DNA of 64,000 nucleotides from Streptomyces sp. NBC_00289 (GTDB lineage: Bacteria; Actinomycetota; Actinomycetes; Streptomycetales; Streptomycetaceae), in the NCBI RefSeq assembly GCF_041435115.1, contig NZ_CP108046.1, positions 4,402,001 through 4,466,000 on the forward strand, in the 5' to 3' direction. Shown piece after piece: positions 23,479 to 32,751 of the stretch. The number at the start of each line of letters is the position of its first letter. Within the stretch, counting starts at the first letter, position 1. A model generated the notes under the pieces. It saw only the letters and a program-made list of their open reading frames with translations. It did not search any database and was not told the DNA's origin. Both the position numbers and the translations under genes were made by a program.

Positions 23479-24363
23479 TCAGCTCTCGGCGCCGGAGGCG
23501 TCCTTCATCATCTCCGCGAGGTCGACCGTGTCCTTGGCGGGTGGGGCGGTGACCGTCACGGGCTTGTTGATGTCGAGGAAGGTGATGGTCATGTCGAGGG
23601 GGCCCTTGTCGGCGTCTCCGCGCATGCGGAACTTCTTGGTGTGGTCGTCGCCGTCGATCCACATGTCCATCACGAGCGAGTCGACGCCCATCTTCTCGTA
23701 CTGCGCGATGCTCTTCTCGCGGGTCTTGCGGGTGGCCTTGTCCTTGCCCTTGAGGGAGGCCTCGAGCTCGTCGAGGGTGACGTTGCCCTGGTAGTGGGTG
23801 GTCTTCACCCCGTCGACGGTCTCGGTGCCGACCTTCTTCACGTCCTTGGAGCCGGTGAGGAAGGTGGACTCGGTCGCCGGGTTCTGGTCGGCCTGGCCGG
23901 CCCCGAGCTGGGCGGGGTTCAGCTGCTTGTCGGCGCCGAGCGCGGACATGTCGAACTTGATCCAGCTCTTGCCGTCCATCTCCTTGGCGGCCTGGGCGCC
24001 CCCGCCGATGTACATGGCCTTGTCGACGAGCCGGATCTCCACCTTGCCGTCGGCGCCCTTGTCCTGAGCGGTGATCTTCATGCTCATCGCCGGCGGCTTG
24101 ACGCTCATCGCCGCCTCGCCGTTCACCCGGCCCGCGTCCGGAACCTTGCCGGTCATCGTGTAGCGGAAGGACGTGATGGTCTCGGCGTTCTTCGCGGCCT
24201 TGGCGACGGCCGCGGCCGGCTCCATGGCGGGCGACTCGTCGTCGCCCTTGGCACACCCGACCGCACCGCCCGCGAGGGCCAGGGCGGCGAGGCCGGCACC
24301 CGCCGCGCGACGGCGTGCGGAACCACGTACGGAAGTCTTCAAGATTCCCCCCAAGGAATGCAT
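23479..24363 (-). CDS. Putative lipoprotein, LppX/LprG-like
   Basis: A 294-aa exported lipoprotein. The N-terminus has an Arg-rich stretch (SARRRAAG), a hydrophobic segment and lipobox AGGAVGC, so lipidation at the Cys is expected. The mature part has the pattern of LppX_LprAFG-like beta proteins ([40 protein letters not shown]), thought to carry or sense lipids at the membrane. A TTG at 24339 (LKTSVRG) preceded by GGGGGG is an equally good start and gives a shorter signal peptide. It is a paralogue of the next gene and is wedged between rplJL and rplKA. Confidence 0.8.
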   Translation of the reverse strand: MHSLGGILKTSVRGSARRRAAGAGLAALALAGGAVGCAKGDDESPAMEPAAAVAKAAKNAETITSFRYTMTGKVPDAGRVNGEAAMSVKPPAMSMKITAQDKGADGKVEIRLVDKAMYIGGGAQAAKEMDGKSWIKFDMSALGADKQLNPAQLGAGQADQNPATESTFLTGSKDVKKVGTETVDGVKTTHYQGNVTLDELEASLKGKDKATRKTREKSIAQYEKMGVDSLVMDMWIDGDDHTKKFRMRGDADKGPLDMTITFLDINKPVTVTAPPAKDTVDLAEMMKDASGAES

Positions 24364-24497
24364 GGCTGATACACAGCAAGGCCGAGAGCCTATCCCAGGG
24401 GACTCGAATGGTCTTCCGAATTCCCCCTGTTCGCAGGCGACTTCGGCCCTCCCTGCCGGCCCCCTGGCCCGCGGGCGCCCGGGGTCGCCGGAGCGGC

Positions 24498-25448
24498 TCA
24501 GGACGTCGCGCCGGTCCCGCCGGTCGCGCCCTGCTGCCGCATCAGCGCCGTGAAGTCCTCGGTGTCGCCGGCCGGCGGCTCCTCGGCCGAGACCCGCACC
24601 CCGTAGTCGCTGTAGTAGGCGGTCTGGGTCAGCTCCCCGGTCGTCATCCGGCCCTTCTCGACCTTCTTGACCAGCAGGTTCCGGTCGTTGACCCAGATGT
24701 CGACGGTCTCGGTCGTGACCCCGGCCTGCTCGAGCTGCTTCTTCAGGTCGGCCAGCTTGCTCTTGTCGAGGCCGGAGTTCGCACCGGTCAGCTCGGCGAC
24801 GTCGACCGTGCCCGAGTAGTGCGTGGTGTCCTCACCGCGCACCTTCTCCGTGCCGGTCTTCCGTACGTCCCCGGAGGCCAGCAGGAGCTTCACCGACTGG
24901 TTGGGGGTGGTGTTCTGCATCTGGTCCTTGAGGTAGGCGCCGGAGCTGCCGCCGAGTGCCTCGAGTTCGTCGTACGGGTATCGGATCCAGTGCTTGCCGC
25001 CCGTCTGCGCGGCGAACTTCTCGCCCATCCTGGCGTAGTAGGCGTCGGGCAGGTAGCGCGCCTCCATGGACGTGCTGCCGAGCCTGCGCATCGTGTCGGC
25101 GATCGTGCCGCCGGTGTACGTGATGGTCAGGGTGCCGGAGAGGCCGTCGCCCCAGCCGAGGGCGCCGTCGGCCGTCATGGACATCAGCGAGCCCATGGTG
25201 GTGGTCGACTCGACCTTGGCGGAGTCGGCCGCGTCGGTGGACTTCTCCGCGGTGCGCAGGGCGGCCATGGGACTGAGACGCGCGGAGCCCCCGCCCGAGG
25301 TCCCGCCGGACCCCTGGTCGCCCGTGCCGGAGTTCCCGGATCTCCCGGAGGAGTTAGGGGAGTCGGCGGAGTTGCAGGCGGCCACTGCGGTCAGCGCGGT
25401 CAGTGCCGCTATGGACAGGGTCACGCGGCGCACGGTCGTGCTCTTCAT
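24498..25448 (-). CDS. Putative lipoprotein, paralogue of the preceding one
   Basis: A 316-aa protein starting [16 protein letters not shown] at ATG 25448, after GGGGTGGGACGA. A signal peptide ends in lipobox TAVAAC, followed by a Ser/Gly/Asn spacer. The mature domain repeats the pattern of its neighbour: [36 protein letters not shown] and a C-terminal DTEDFTALM. Both are likely surface lipoproteins of the LppX/LolA-like type. Ligand unknown. The gene lies just downstream of the rplA terminator. Confidence 0.8.
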   Translation of the reverse strand: MKSTTVRRVTLSIAALTALTAVAACNSADSPNSSGRSGNSGTGDQGSGGTSGGGSARLSPMAALRTAEKSTDAADSAKVESTTTMGSLMSMTADGALGWGDGLSGTLTITYTGGTIADTMRRLGSTSMEARYLPDAYYARMGEKFAAQTGGKHWIRYPYDELEALGGSSGAYLKDQMQNTTPNQSVKLLLASGDVRKTGTEKVRGEDTTHYSGTVDVAELTGANSGLDKSKLADLKKQLEQAGVTTETVDIWVNDRNLLVKKVEKGRMTTGELTQTAYYSDYGVRVSAEEPPAGDTEDFTALMRQQGATGGTGATS

Positions 25449-25524
25449 TCGTCCCACCCCTATGCGAATCCTGTGCCTGCCCGCACGCTAGCGCAGGGCA
25501 CCGACACCCGTACCGACAAAGGGG

Positions 25525-25559
25525 ACGGGCCCCGCAACCTCGAAGGTTGCGGGGCCCGT
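25525..25559 (-). terminator. Terminator of rplK-rplA
   Basis: A perfect 16-bp stem (ACGGGCCCCGCAACCT and complement) with a 3-base loop lies 26 bases after the rplA stop; the minus strand continues with CCCCTTTG. Confidence 0.85.
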
Positions 25560-25584
25560 GACCGGATGTGGTGAGCCGTCAGGC

Positions 25585-26310
25585 TCAGACCGCGGCCGGG
25601 TCCTCCTCGACGAGGAGGTTGCGGGTGCGGTTCGAGTCGATCGGAATGCCGGGGCCGATCGTGGTGCTGATCGCGGCCTTCTTGATGTACCGACCCTTGG
25701 CGGCGGACGGCTTCAGACGGAGGATCTCCTCCAGCGCCGCGCCGTAGTTCTCCACCAGCTTGGTGTCGTCGAAGGACGTCTTGCCGATGATGAAGTGCAG
25801 GTTCGAGTGCTTGTCGACGCGGAACTCGATCTTGCCGCCCTTGATCTCGTTGACGGCCTTGACGACGTCCGGGGTCACGGTGCCGGTCTTGGGGTTCGGC
25901 ATGAGACCACGGGGACCGAGCACGCGGCCGAGGCGGCCGACCTTGCCCATGAGGTCCGGGGTGGCGACGACGGCGTCGAAGTCCAGACGCCCCTTCGCCA
26001 CCTCGTCGATGAGTTCGTCGGAGCCGACGATGTCGGCGCCCGCGGCACGCGCGGCCTCGGCACGGTCGCCGGTCGCGAAGACCAGGACCCGGGCGGTCTT
26101 GCCGGTGCCGTGCGGGAGGTTCACGGTGCCACGGACCATCTGGTCGGCCTTGCGCGGGTCGACACCCAGACGGAAGGCGACCTCGACGGTGCCGTCGAAC
26201 TTGGACGTGGAGGTCTCCTTGGCGAGACGGACGGCCTCGAGCGGGGCGTAGAGCTTCTCCCGGTCGATCTTGGCGTCCGCAGCGCGGAGGGACTTGCTGC
26301 GCTTGCTCAC
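25585..26310 (-). CDS. rplA: 50S ribosomal protein L1
   Basis: The 241-aa L1 stalk protein starts at GTG 26310 with AGGAG upstream. Conserved [34 protein letters not shown] and the C-terminal [15 protein letters not shown] segment are present. It follows rplK by 85 bases and is probably cotranscribed. Confidence 0.98.
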   Translation of the reverse strand: MSKRSKSLRAADAKIDREKLYAPLEAVRLAKETSTSKFDGTVEVAFRLGVDPRKADQMVRGTVNLPHGTGKTARVLVFATGDRAEAARAAGADIVGSDELIDEVAKGRLDFDAVVATPDLMGKVGRLGRVLGPRGLMPNPKTGTVTPDVVKAVNEIKGGKIEFRVDKHSNLHFIIGKTSFDDTKLVENYGAALEEILRLKPSAAKGRYIKKAAISTTIGPGIPIDSNRTRNLLVEEDPAAV

Positions 26311-26395
26311 TACTGCTCCTGTGTGTCTTGAGGAGTCGTGGTTGGGGCCGAGCAGGCCCTGCCACGGTGCTACGAAGGTGCTACGGGGCTGGGGA

Positions 26396-26830
26396 TCAGC
26401 CCTCGACCGTGATGCCCATGGAACGGGCGGTGCCGGCGATGATCTTCGACGCGGCGTCCAGGTCGTTGGCGTTCAGGTCGGGGAGCTTAGTCGTGGCGAT
26501 CTCACGGACCTGCGCCTCGGTGATCTTGGCGACCTTGGTCTTGTGCGGCTCGCCCGAGCCCTTCTCGACACCGGCGGCCTTGAGGATCATCTTCGCGGCC
26601 GGCGGGGTCTTGGTGACGAAGGTGAAGGAGCGGTCCTCGTAGACCGTGATCTCCACCGGGATCACCCAGCCACGCTGCGACTCGGTCGCCGCGTTGTAGG
26701 CCTTGCAGAACTCCATGATGTTCACGCCGTGCTGGCCCAGCGCGGGGCCGACCGGCGGGGCCGGGTTCGCCGCACCGGCGTTGATCTGGAGCTTGATGAG
26801 CCCCGTGACCTTCTTCTTCTTGGGAGGCAT
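26396..26830 (-). CDS. rplK: 50S ribosomal protein L11
   Basis: The 144-aa protein starts [21 protein letters not shown] and has [25 protein letters not shown], the thiostrepton-relevant N-terminal domain, and the C-terminal rRNA-binding domain. It supports the GTPase centre and RelA activation. The upstream nusG terminator and a candidate promoter suggest rplKA is a separate unit. Confidence 0.98.
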
Positions 26831-26926
26831 TCCGGGTCCTCTTTCGTTTTCGCCTACCTACGTCCGAGTCGCCCCGGACGGCTGCCTGCGCCCGGGCCAA
26901 TGATCCGGATGGAGGCATACCGCACA

Positions 26927-26954
26927 ACGATAACGGGTATCTGTGCGCGGCCAA
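26927..26954 (-). promoter_or_regulatory. Candidate rplK promoter
   Basis: Right after the nusG terminator the minus strand reads TTGGCC (26949-26954), 16 bases, TATCGT (26927-26932). The spacing is slightly short. Confidence 0.4.
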
Positions 26955-26958
26955 AAAC

Positions 26959-27001
26959 CGAGCAGGTCAGACCTGCTGCGAGAGCCTGTCTGACCTGCTC
27001 G
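26959..27001 (-). terminator. Terminator of secE-nusG
   Basis: A 13-bp perfect stem (CGAGCAGGTCAGA and complement) with a 17-base loop is followed on the minus strand by GGTTTTTGG, a classical intrinsic terminator 22 bases after nusG. Confidence 0.85.
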
Positions 27002-27023
27002 GAAGACGTACGTCCAGAAGGTG

Positions 27024-27899
27024 CTAGTTCTTCTGGATCTGGTCGAAGGAGAGCTCGACGGGCGTCTCGCGCCCGAAGATCTCGACCAGGCCCTTGACCT
27101 TCTTGGAGTCGGGGTTGATCTCGTTGATGGTCGCCTGCAGCGTGGCGAACGGGCCGTCGGTGACGGTGACCGAGTCGCCCACCTCGAAGTCCAGCACCTG
27201 GACCTCGACCTTGCGCTGCGGAACCGGCTTGCCCTCGGCCTCGGCGGCCTCGCGGGCGGCCTTCTCCTCGGCCTCCGGGGCGAGCATCTTGACGATCTCG
27301 TCCAAGGTCAGCGGGTAGGGGTCGTAGGCGTTGCCCACGAAGCCGGTGACGCCGGGGGTGTTGCGGACGACGCCCCAGGACTCGTTCGTCAGGTCCATGC
27401 GCACCAGCACGTAGCCGGGGAGCTTGTTCTGGCGAATGGTCTTGCGCTCGCCGTTCTTGATCTGCGCGACCTCTTCCTGCGGCACCTCGGCCTGGAAGAT
27501 GAAGTCCTCGACGTTCAGCGAGACGGCACGCTGCTCGAGGTTGGTCTTCACGCGGTTCTCGTAACCGGCGTAGGTGTGGATGACGTACCACTCGCCGGGC
27601 AGGAGGCGCAGTTCCTCGCGCAGGGCGGTGACGGGGTCGACCGGCTCCGGCTCTTCCGCCGGCTCCTCGGCCTCGTCGGCCTCATCGGAAACTGCCAGGT
27701 CGGCAGCGTCGACGTCCTCGTCCTCGACGTCCTCGCCGGACTCGTCCTCGACGTGGAGGGCGGTCTCCTCGGCGGGCTCGCCCAGTGCGGCTTCCGCAGC
27801 CTCGAACTCGTCTGCCTCGTCCGCGCCCTCGACGATGTCGAGTTCGTCATCCACGGACTCGTCCGGCTCGACGGCCTCGTTCACGTTCGGGTCAGACAC
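27024..27899 (-). CDS. nusG: Transcription antitermination/pausing factor NusG
   Basis: The 291-aa protein starts at a GTG. The first 90 residues or so are a very acidic disordered tail (Glu/Asp/Ala), as in Streptomyces NusG and absent from E. coli. The NGN domain follows ([32 protein letters not shown]), then the KOW domain ([26 protein letters not shown]). It binds RNA polymerase and links to Rho or the ribosome. It is 77 bases downstream of secE. Confidence 0.97.
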   Translation of the reverse strand: MSDPNVNEAVEPDESVDDELDIVEGADEADEFEAAEAALGEPAEETALHVEDESGEDVEDEDVDAADLAVSDEADEAEEPAEEPEPVDPVTALREELRLLPGEWYVIHTYAGYENRVKTNLEQRAVSLNVEDFIFQAEVPQEEVAQIKNGERKTIRQNKLPGYVLVRMDLTNESWGVVRNTPGVTGFVGNAYDPYPLTLDEIVKMLAPEAEEKAAREAAEAEGKPVPQRKVEVQVLDFEVGDSVTVTDGPFATLQATINEINPDSKKVKGLVEIFGRETPVELSFDQIQKN

Positions 27900-27941
27900 G
27901 GTGGCTGCTTCTTCCTCGTTACATGGGGGTGGAACACGCGA

Positions 27942-27966
27942 AAGGGGCGCCGGTGACGGCGCCCTT
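27942..27966 (-). terminator. Hairpin between secE and nusG
   Basis: AAGGGGCGCCG pairs with CGGCGCCCTT with one bulged base and a four-base loop, just after the secE stop. It may act as a partial terminator. Confidence 0.5.
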
Positions 27967-27976
27967 CGCTCTTGGC

Positions 27977-28261
27977 TCAGCCGAAGACGTACTTGGCGGC
28001 GTGATCGAGCCCATAGTCAATCACGGTGACCAGGCCGATCATGATGATGACGAAGACGATCACCACGGTCGTGTAGGTCGTCAGCTGGTTGCGCGAAGGC
28101 CATACGACCTTGCGGAGCTCCGCGACCACCTGACGGTAGAACAGCGCGAGGCGCTTCAGCGGGCCCTTCTTCGCGCGCTTGCCGCCCTTGCGAGTCTTCT
28201 TGGACTCCGGCGCCTCATCCTGGGCATCAGGCATGTCGATGGAGCCCACGGCGTCCGTCAC
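27977..28261 (-). CDS. secE: Preprotein translocase subunit SecE
   Basis: The 94-aa protein starts at a GTG with GAGGA upstream. A basic cytoplasmic part ([17 protein letters not shown]), the conserved amphipathic helix [20 protein letters not shown] and one membrane helix ([22 protein letters not shown]) match actinobacterial SecE. It stabilises SecY. Confidence 0.97.
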   Translation of the reverse strand: MTDAVGSIDMPDAQDEAPESKKTRKGGKRAKKGPLKRLALFYRQVVAELRKVVWPSRNQLTTYTTVVIVFVIIMIGLVTVIDYGLDHAAKYVFG

Positions 28262-28371
28262 TCGTCCTCACCTGATTCCGGGTCGTGGCCGTGCCGCGCC
28301 CGGTCTGAGCCGCACGGCGGTGCATTACTGTACGTGCATGCGCACACATCCTGGCGAAGGAGTGTGTGTAG

Positions 28372-28444
28372 CAGGGCCGGAGGGACTTGAACCCCCAACC
28401 GCTGGTTTTGGAGACCAGTGCTCTACCAATTGAGCTACGACCCT
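28372..28444 (-). tRNA. tRNA-Trp (anticodon CCA)
   Basis: A 73-base cloverleaf: acceptor AGGGTCG/CGGCCCT with one G-T pair, anticodon arm CTGGT-CTCCAAA-ACCAG and the TPC arm GGTTCAAGTCC-like loop. No CCA end is encoded. It precedes secE as in other Streptomyces. Confidence 0.97.
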
Positions 28445-28693
28445 TTGTGTGTCCCCCAACGTACCGCATCCAACCGGGTGCACGGTGTGCACCGGCTGAG
28501 CGCAGCCCGCAGAAGGCCAACGAGGTGAGAGTGTACGTGGTCTGTGGCCGGGCGTCGAACAGAAAGCGCCCGTACGGGCCTTGTCCACGGAAGATCGCCC
28601 AGCATGGAGGGCGAATCCGGACGGTTGTTCAGTTGTTGTTCAGTCTGTGAAACCCGCGTGCCGGGGGCGTTTCCGGTCTGAAACGATGGGGCC

Positions 28694-29920
28694 ATGAGCG
28701 CTGCAACCCCTCCCACCGAGCGCCGGGTCTCCGCCCGCGTCGGCGCGATCTCCGAGTCCGCCACCCTCGCCGTGGATGCCAAGGCCAAGGCCCTGAAGGC
28801 CGCCGGTCGTCCGGTGATCGGCTTCGGCGCCGGTGAACCGGACTTCCCGACCCCGGACTACATCGTCGAAGCCGCGATCGAGGCCTGCAAGAACCCCAAG
28901 TACCACCGCTACACGCCGGCCGGTGGTCTGCCCGAGCTGAAGGCCGCGATCGCCGCGAAGACCCTGCGCGACTCGAACTACGAGGTCGACCCCTCGCAGA
29001 TCCTCGTCACCAACGGCGGCAAGCAGGCCATCTACGAGGCGTTCGCCGCGATCCTCGACCCGGGCGACGAGGTCATCGTCCCGGCTCCGTACTGGACGAC
29101 GTACCCGGAGTCGATCCGTCTGGCCGGCGGTGTCCCCGTCGAGGTCGTCGCGGACGAGACGACCGGCTACCGCGTCTCGGTGGAGCAGCTGGAGGCGGCC
29201 CGCACGGAGAAGACGAAGGTCGTCCTGTTCGTCTCCCCCTCCAACCCGACCGGCGCGGTCTACAGCGCCGAGGACGCCGAGGCGCTCGGCCGCTGGGCCG
29301 TCGAGCACGGCCTGTGGGTGCTGACCGACGAGATCTACGAGCACCTCGTCTACGGCAACGCCACGTTCACCTCGCTGCCCGCGATCCTGCCGGAGCTGCG
29401 CGACAAGTGCATCGTGGTCAACGGCGTCGCGAAGACCTACGCCATGACCGGCTGGCGGGTCGGCTGGATCATCGGCCCGAAGGACGTCGTCAAGGCAGCG
29501 ACGAACCTGCAGTCGCACGCCACGTCGAACGTGTCCAACGTGGCGCAGGTGGCGGCCCTGGCCGCGGTCTCCGGCGACCTGGACGCGGTCGCGAAGATGC
29601 GCGAGGCCTTCGACCGCCGCCGCAAGACGATCGTGCGCATGCTCAACGAGATCGAGGGCGTGCTCTGCCCGGAGCCCGAGGGCGCCTTCTACGCGTACCC
29701 CTCGGTGAAGGCGCTGATCGGCAAGGAGATCAGGGGCAGGCGCCCGCAGAACACGGTGGAGCTGGCCGCGCTGATCCTCGAGGAGGTCGAGGTCGCGGTC
29801 GTCCCGGGTGAGGCGTTCGGCACACCGGGCTACCTGCGGCTGTCGTACGCCCTGGGTGACGAGGACCTCGTCGAGGGCGTGAGCCGGATCCAGAAGCTGC
29901 TGGCGGAGGCCACGGACTGA
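28694..29920 (+). CDS. aspC: Aspartate aminotransferase (PLP-dependent, class I)
   Basis: The 408-aa enzyme transfers the amino group between aspartate and 2-oxoglutarate using PLP. Motifs: [59 protein letters not shown] and [17 protein letters not shown], where Lys247 is the PLP Schiff-base lysine. Length fits subgroup Ib enzymes. Upstream (28620-28670) are two TTGTTCAG repeats and a GTTTC/GAAAC dyad of unknown role. A hairpin pair follows the stop. Confidence 0.93.
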   Translation: MSAATPPTERRVSARVGAISESATLAVDAKAKALKAAGRPVIGFGAGEPDFPTPDYIVEAAIEACKNPKYHRYTPAGGLPELKAAIAAKTLRDSNYEVDPSQILVTNGGKQAIYEAFAAILDPGDEVIVPAPYWTTYPESIRLAGGVPVEVVADETTGYRVSVEQLEAARTEKTKVVLFVSPSNPTGAVYSAEDAEALGRWAVEHGLWVLTDEIYEHLVYGNATFTSLPAILPELRDKCIVVNGVAKTYAMTGWRVGWIIGPKDVVKAATNLQSHATSNVSNVAQVAALAAVSGDLDAVAKMREAFDRRRKTIVRMLNEIEGVLCPEPEGAFYAYPSVKALIGKEIRGRRPQNTVELAALILEEVEVAVVPGEAFGTPGYLRLSYALGDEDLVEGVSRIQKLLAEATD

Positions 29921-29974
29921 GCCCGCTCACCGCGAGCGGGCCGGCGGGCCGTTTCCCTCGGGGAGGCGGCCCGC
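29921..29974 (+). terminator. Double hairpin terminator after aspC
   Basis: GCCCGCTC/GAGCGGGC (29921-29941) is immediately followed by GCGGGCCG/CGGCCCGC (29944-29974), then CTTCTTCGTGTCTTCG. Confidence 0.8.
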
Positions 29975-30055
29975 TTCTTCGTGTCTTCGTGCGAGCAAGA
30001 CCACGATCGGGGAAAGCGCTACCGGGAGGGCGGGCAGGTGCGGCAGGATTCCGGA

Positions 30056-31087
30056 ATGGAGCGTGTACGTGATGTCTCTGAGCTGCCCAAAGCCCATCTG
30101 CACCTGCACTTCACCGGGTCGATGCGTGCCACCACCGTGCTGGAACTGGCCGACAAGCACGGCGTGCGGCTGCCCGACGCGCTGACCGGGGCGCTGACCA
30201 GCGGGGAGCCACCGAAGCTGCGGGCCACCGACGAGCGGGGCTGGTTCCGCTTCCAGCGCCTGTACGACGCGGCGCGCTCGTGCGTGCGGGAGCCGGAGGA
30301 CATCCAGCGCCTGGTGCGGGAGGCCGCGGAGGAGGACGTCAAGGACGGCTCCGGCTGGCTGGAGATCCAGGTGGACCCGACGTCGTACGCCCCTCGGCTG
30401 GGCGGTCTGATCCCGGCGCTGGAGATCATCCTGGACGCGGTGCGGACGACGTCGCGCGAGACGGGCCTCGGCATGCGGGTCCTGGTCGCCGCGAACCGTA
30501 TGAAGCACCCCCTGGACGCCCGGACGCTGGCCCGCCTGGCCGTGCGCTACGCGGATCAGGGAGTGGTCGGCTTCGGCCTGTCGAACGACGAACGCCGGGG
30601 CATGGCGCGGGACTTCGACCGTGCCTTCGCCATCGCGCGGGAGGGTGGCCTGCTGTCCGCCCCGCACGGCGGCGAGCTGACCGGCCCCGCGTCCGTGCGC
30701 GACTGCCTGGACGACCTGCACGCGGACCGGCTGGGCCACGGGGTGCGGGCGGCGGAGGACCCACGCCTGCTGAAACGGCTGGCGGACCGGGGGATCACCT
30801 GCGAGGTCTGCCCGGCGTCGAACGTGGCCCTCGGCGTGTACGAGAAGCCGGCGGACGTCCCCCTGCGGACCTTGTTCGACGCCGGGGTGCCTCTGGCGCT
30901 GGGCGCCGACGACCCCCTGCTGTTCGGCTCCCGCCTGGCGGCCCAGTACGAGATCGCCCGCCGCCACCACGCGTTCACCGACGCGGAGCTGGCGGAACTG
31001 GCCCGCCAGTCGATCCGGGCCTCGGCGGCACCCGAGGACATGCGGGAGAAGCTGCTGGCCGGCGTGGACGACTGGCTGACCGCCTGA
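30056..31087 (+). CDS. add: Adenosine deaminase family protein
   Basis: I choose ATG 30056 (MERVRDVSELPKAHLHLHFTG, 343 aa); the frame is open to 29981 without conserved sequence. The metal-dependent deaminase residues are present: HLHLH near the N-terminus, HGGE, GHGV and GADDP with the metal Asp. It probably hydrolyses adenosine to inosine or acts on a related purine; adenine or adenosine-like substrates cannot be separated by eye. It ends eight bases from the convergent murB stop. Confidence 0.85.
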   Translation: MERVRDVSELPKAHLHLHFTGSMRATTVLELADKHGVRLPDALTGALTSGEPPKLRATDERGWFRFQRLYDAARSCVREPEDIQRLVREAAEEDVKDGSGWLEIQVDPTSYAPRLGGLIPALEIILDAVRTTSRETGLGMRVLVAANRMKHPLDARTLARLAVRYADQGVVGFGLSNDERRGMARDFDRAFAIAREGGLLSAPHGGELTGPASVRDCLDDLHADRLGHGVRAAEDPRLLKRLADRGITCEVCPASNVALGVYEKPADVPLRTLFDAGVPLALGADDPLLFGSRLAAQYEIARRHHAFTDAELAELARQSIRASAAPEDMREKLLAGVDDWLTA

Positions 31088-31095
31088 GCGGGTGC

Positions 31096-32151
31096 CTAGA
31101 GGCTGACCCCGACCGTCACCGGCTCGTTGACCAGCGTGATCCCGAAAGCCTCGCGCACCCCGGCGACGACCTCACGGGCCAGCGCGAGCAGGTCCTCGGT
31201 GCTGGCCGCACCGCGGTTGGTGAGGGCGAGGGTGTGCTTGGTGGAGATGCGGGCGGGTCCGGTGCCGTACCCCTTGGTGAAGCCCGCCTTGTCGATCAGC
31301 CAGGCGGCGGAGGTCTTGGTGTGCCCCTCCCCCGCCGGGTAGGCGGGGGGCTGCGTCTCCGCGCCGAGCCGCTCCCGCACGCGCGCGTGGAACGCCGTGA
31401 ACTCCTCGTCGGTGAGGATCGGGTTGGTGAAGAAGGACCCCGCCGACCAGGTGTCGTGGTCCTCGGGGTCGAGGACCATGCCCTTACCGGAGCGCAGTTT
31501 CAGCACGGTCTCGCGGGCCTTGCCCAGGGGCACGCGGTCGCCGGGCTCCACGCCGAGGGCGCGGGCCGTCTCGGCGTACTTGAGCGGTGCGGACAGTCCG
31601 TCCGCGTCCGCCAGCTCGAAGCGGACCCGCAGGACGACATACCGCTCGGGGTCGGCCTTGAAGCGGCTGTGGCGGTACGAGAAGGCGCACTCGGCGTTCG
31701 GGACGGTGACCGTCTCGCGGGCGACGCGGTCGTACGCGACGACCTCGGTGATCGTCGAGGAGACCTCCTGGCCGTACGCCCCCACGTTCTGGATGGGGGT
31801 GGCGCCCGCCGAGCCCGGGATGCCGGCGAGGCACTCCACACCGGCGAGTCCGGCCTCCACGGTGCGGGCGACGGCGTCGGTCCACACCTCGCCGGCGGCC
31901 AGCTCCAGCCGGGTGCCGTCGAGGGCGAAGCCCTTGGTGGCGATCACGAGCGCGGTGCCCGCGAAGCCCTTGTCCCCGATGACGAGGTTGGAGCCGCCGC
32001 CGATGAGCAGCAGGGGCGTGCCGCTGTCGTCGGCCTCGCGGACGGCGGCGATCACCTCGGCGTCGGTCTGCGCGGTGACCAGCCGGGTGGCGGGGCCGCC
32101 CAGCCGGAAGGTGGTCAGCGGGGCGAGGGGGGCGTCGTGGAGTTCCTGCAC
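31096..32151 (-). CDS. murB: UDP-N-acetylenolpyruvoylglucosamine reductase MurB
   Basis: The 351-aa FAD enzyme makes UDP-N-acetylmuramate for peptidoglycan. The GTG at 32151 (MQELHDAPLAPLTTFRLGG) gives the conserved N-terminus; the frame extends upstream without family match and there is no clear Shine-Dalgarno. Motifs: FAD-binding LLIGGGSNLVIGD and IPGSAGATPIQNVGAYGQE, and AGSFFTNPI, which carries the catalytic serine. It is type I in arrangement. Confidence 0.95.
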   Translation of the reverse strand: MQELHDAPLAPLTTFRLGGPATRLVTAQTDAEVIAAVREADDSGTPLLLIGGGSNLVIGDKGFAGTALVIATKGFALDGTRLELAAGEVWTDAVARTVEAGLAGVECLAGIPGSAGATPIQNVGAYGQEVSSTITEVVAYDRVARETVTVPNAECAFSYRHSRFKADPERYVVLRVRFELADADGLSAPLKYAETARALGVEPGDRVPLGKARETVLKLRSGKGMVLDPEDHDTWSAGSFFTNPILTDEEFTAFHARVRERLGAETQPPAYPAGEGHTKTSAAWLIDKAGFTKGYGTGPARISTKHTLALTNRGAASTEDLLALAREVVAGVREAFGITLVNEPVTVGVSL

Positions 32152-32270
32152 GCGCCCAAGACTACGAGACGGCACTGACAGCCCCGACCGTCCCAAGCCA
32201 CCGGGAACGGCCCGGCCGTCGGGCCGAGCCGTTTCCTCGTGTCCACGCGCGCATGCTCGCGCGGGCGAAG

Positions 32271-32651
32271 TCAGCCAAGGCGCCGGAACGCCTCGTTCCA
32301 GTCCACCGGAAGGCTGTCGCTCGTCGTCGTCCAGGTGGCGAACTTCGCGTCCCGCATCTGCGCGGCCAGCCCCCTGGACGTCGGCGCGTGGGTGCCCGTA
32401 CGGGCGAAGTCCTTGAGCGCCTCGGCCGACTCCCAGGCGGAGAGGGTCCAGAAGGTCCGCCGGAACGGCTGTGCCCTGAGGGATGCCCCGTAGGCACCGG
32501 GGGCGCTGCTCACCTGCCGCCACACTCCCGGCGTGCGGGCCAGGAATCGGAGCGCTCCCCAGACGGTGCGGGTCTCGAAACGGGAGGCGAAGACATGGAC
32601 GTCGGTGGACCGGGGCGGGGTGTTCGGCACGGTCCAGGGAAGGGTGGGCAC
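32271..32651 (-). CDS. DUF3291 / spheroidene-monooxygenase-like protein
   Basis: A 126-aa protein beginning MPTLPWTVPNTPP, with TDVHVFASRFETRTVWGALRFL, GAYGASLRAQPFRRTFWTLSAWES and CRYAKFATWTT-like (MRDAKFATWTT) segments. It looks like the ferredoxin-like dimeric alpha-beta fold of the ABM/CrtA group. A role is not known. It lies between murB and an MFS exporter gene on the same strand. Confidence 0.75.
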   Translation of the reverse strand: MPTLPWTVPNTPPRSTDVHVFASRFETRTVWGALRFLARTPGVWRQVSSAPGAYGASLRAQPFRRTFWTLSAWESAEALKDFARTGTHAPTSRGLAAQMRDAKFATWTTTSDSLPVDWNEAFRRLG

Positions 32652-32751
32652 GTCGGGCTCCTCTCGGTGTCGCGAAGCAGTGGTCGGGCGGTGGCTCTGT
32701 GCGTCAGCCGGTCACTCGATCAGTGGGCCGGGGGGCCACGGGGGCCAGGGG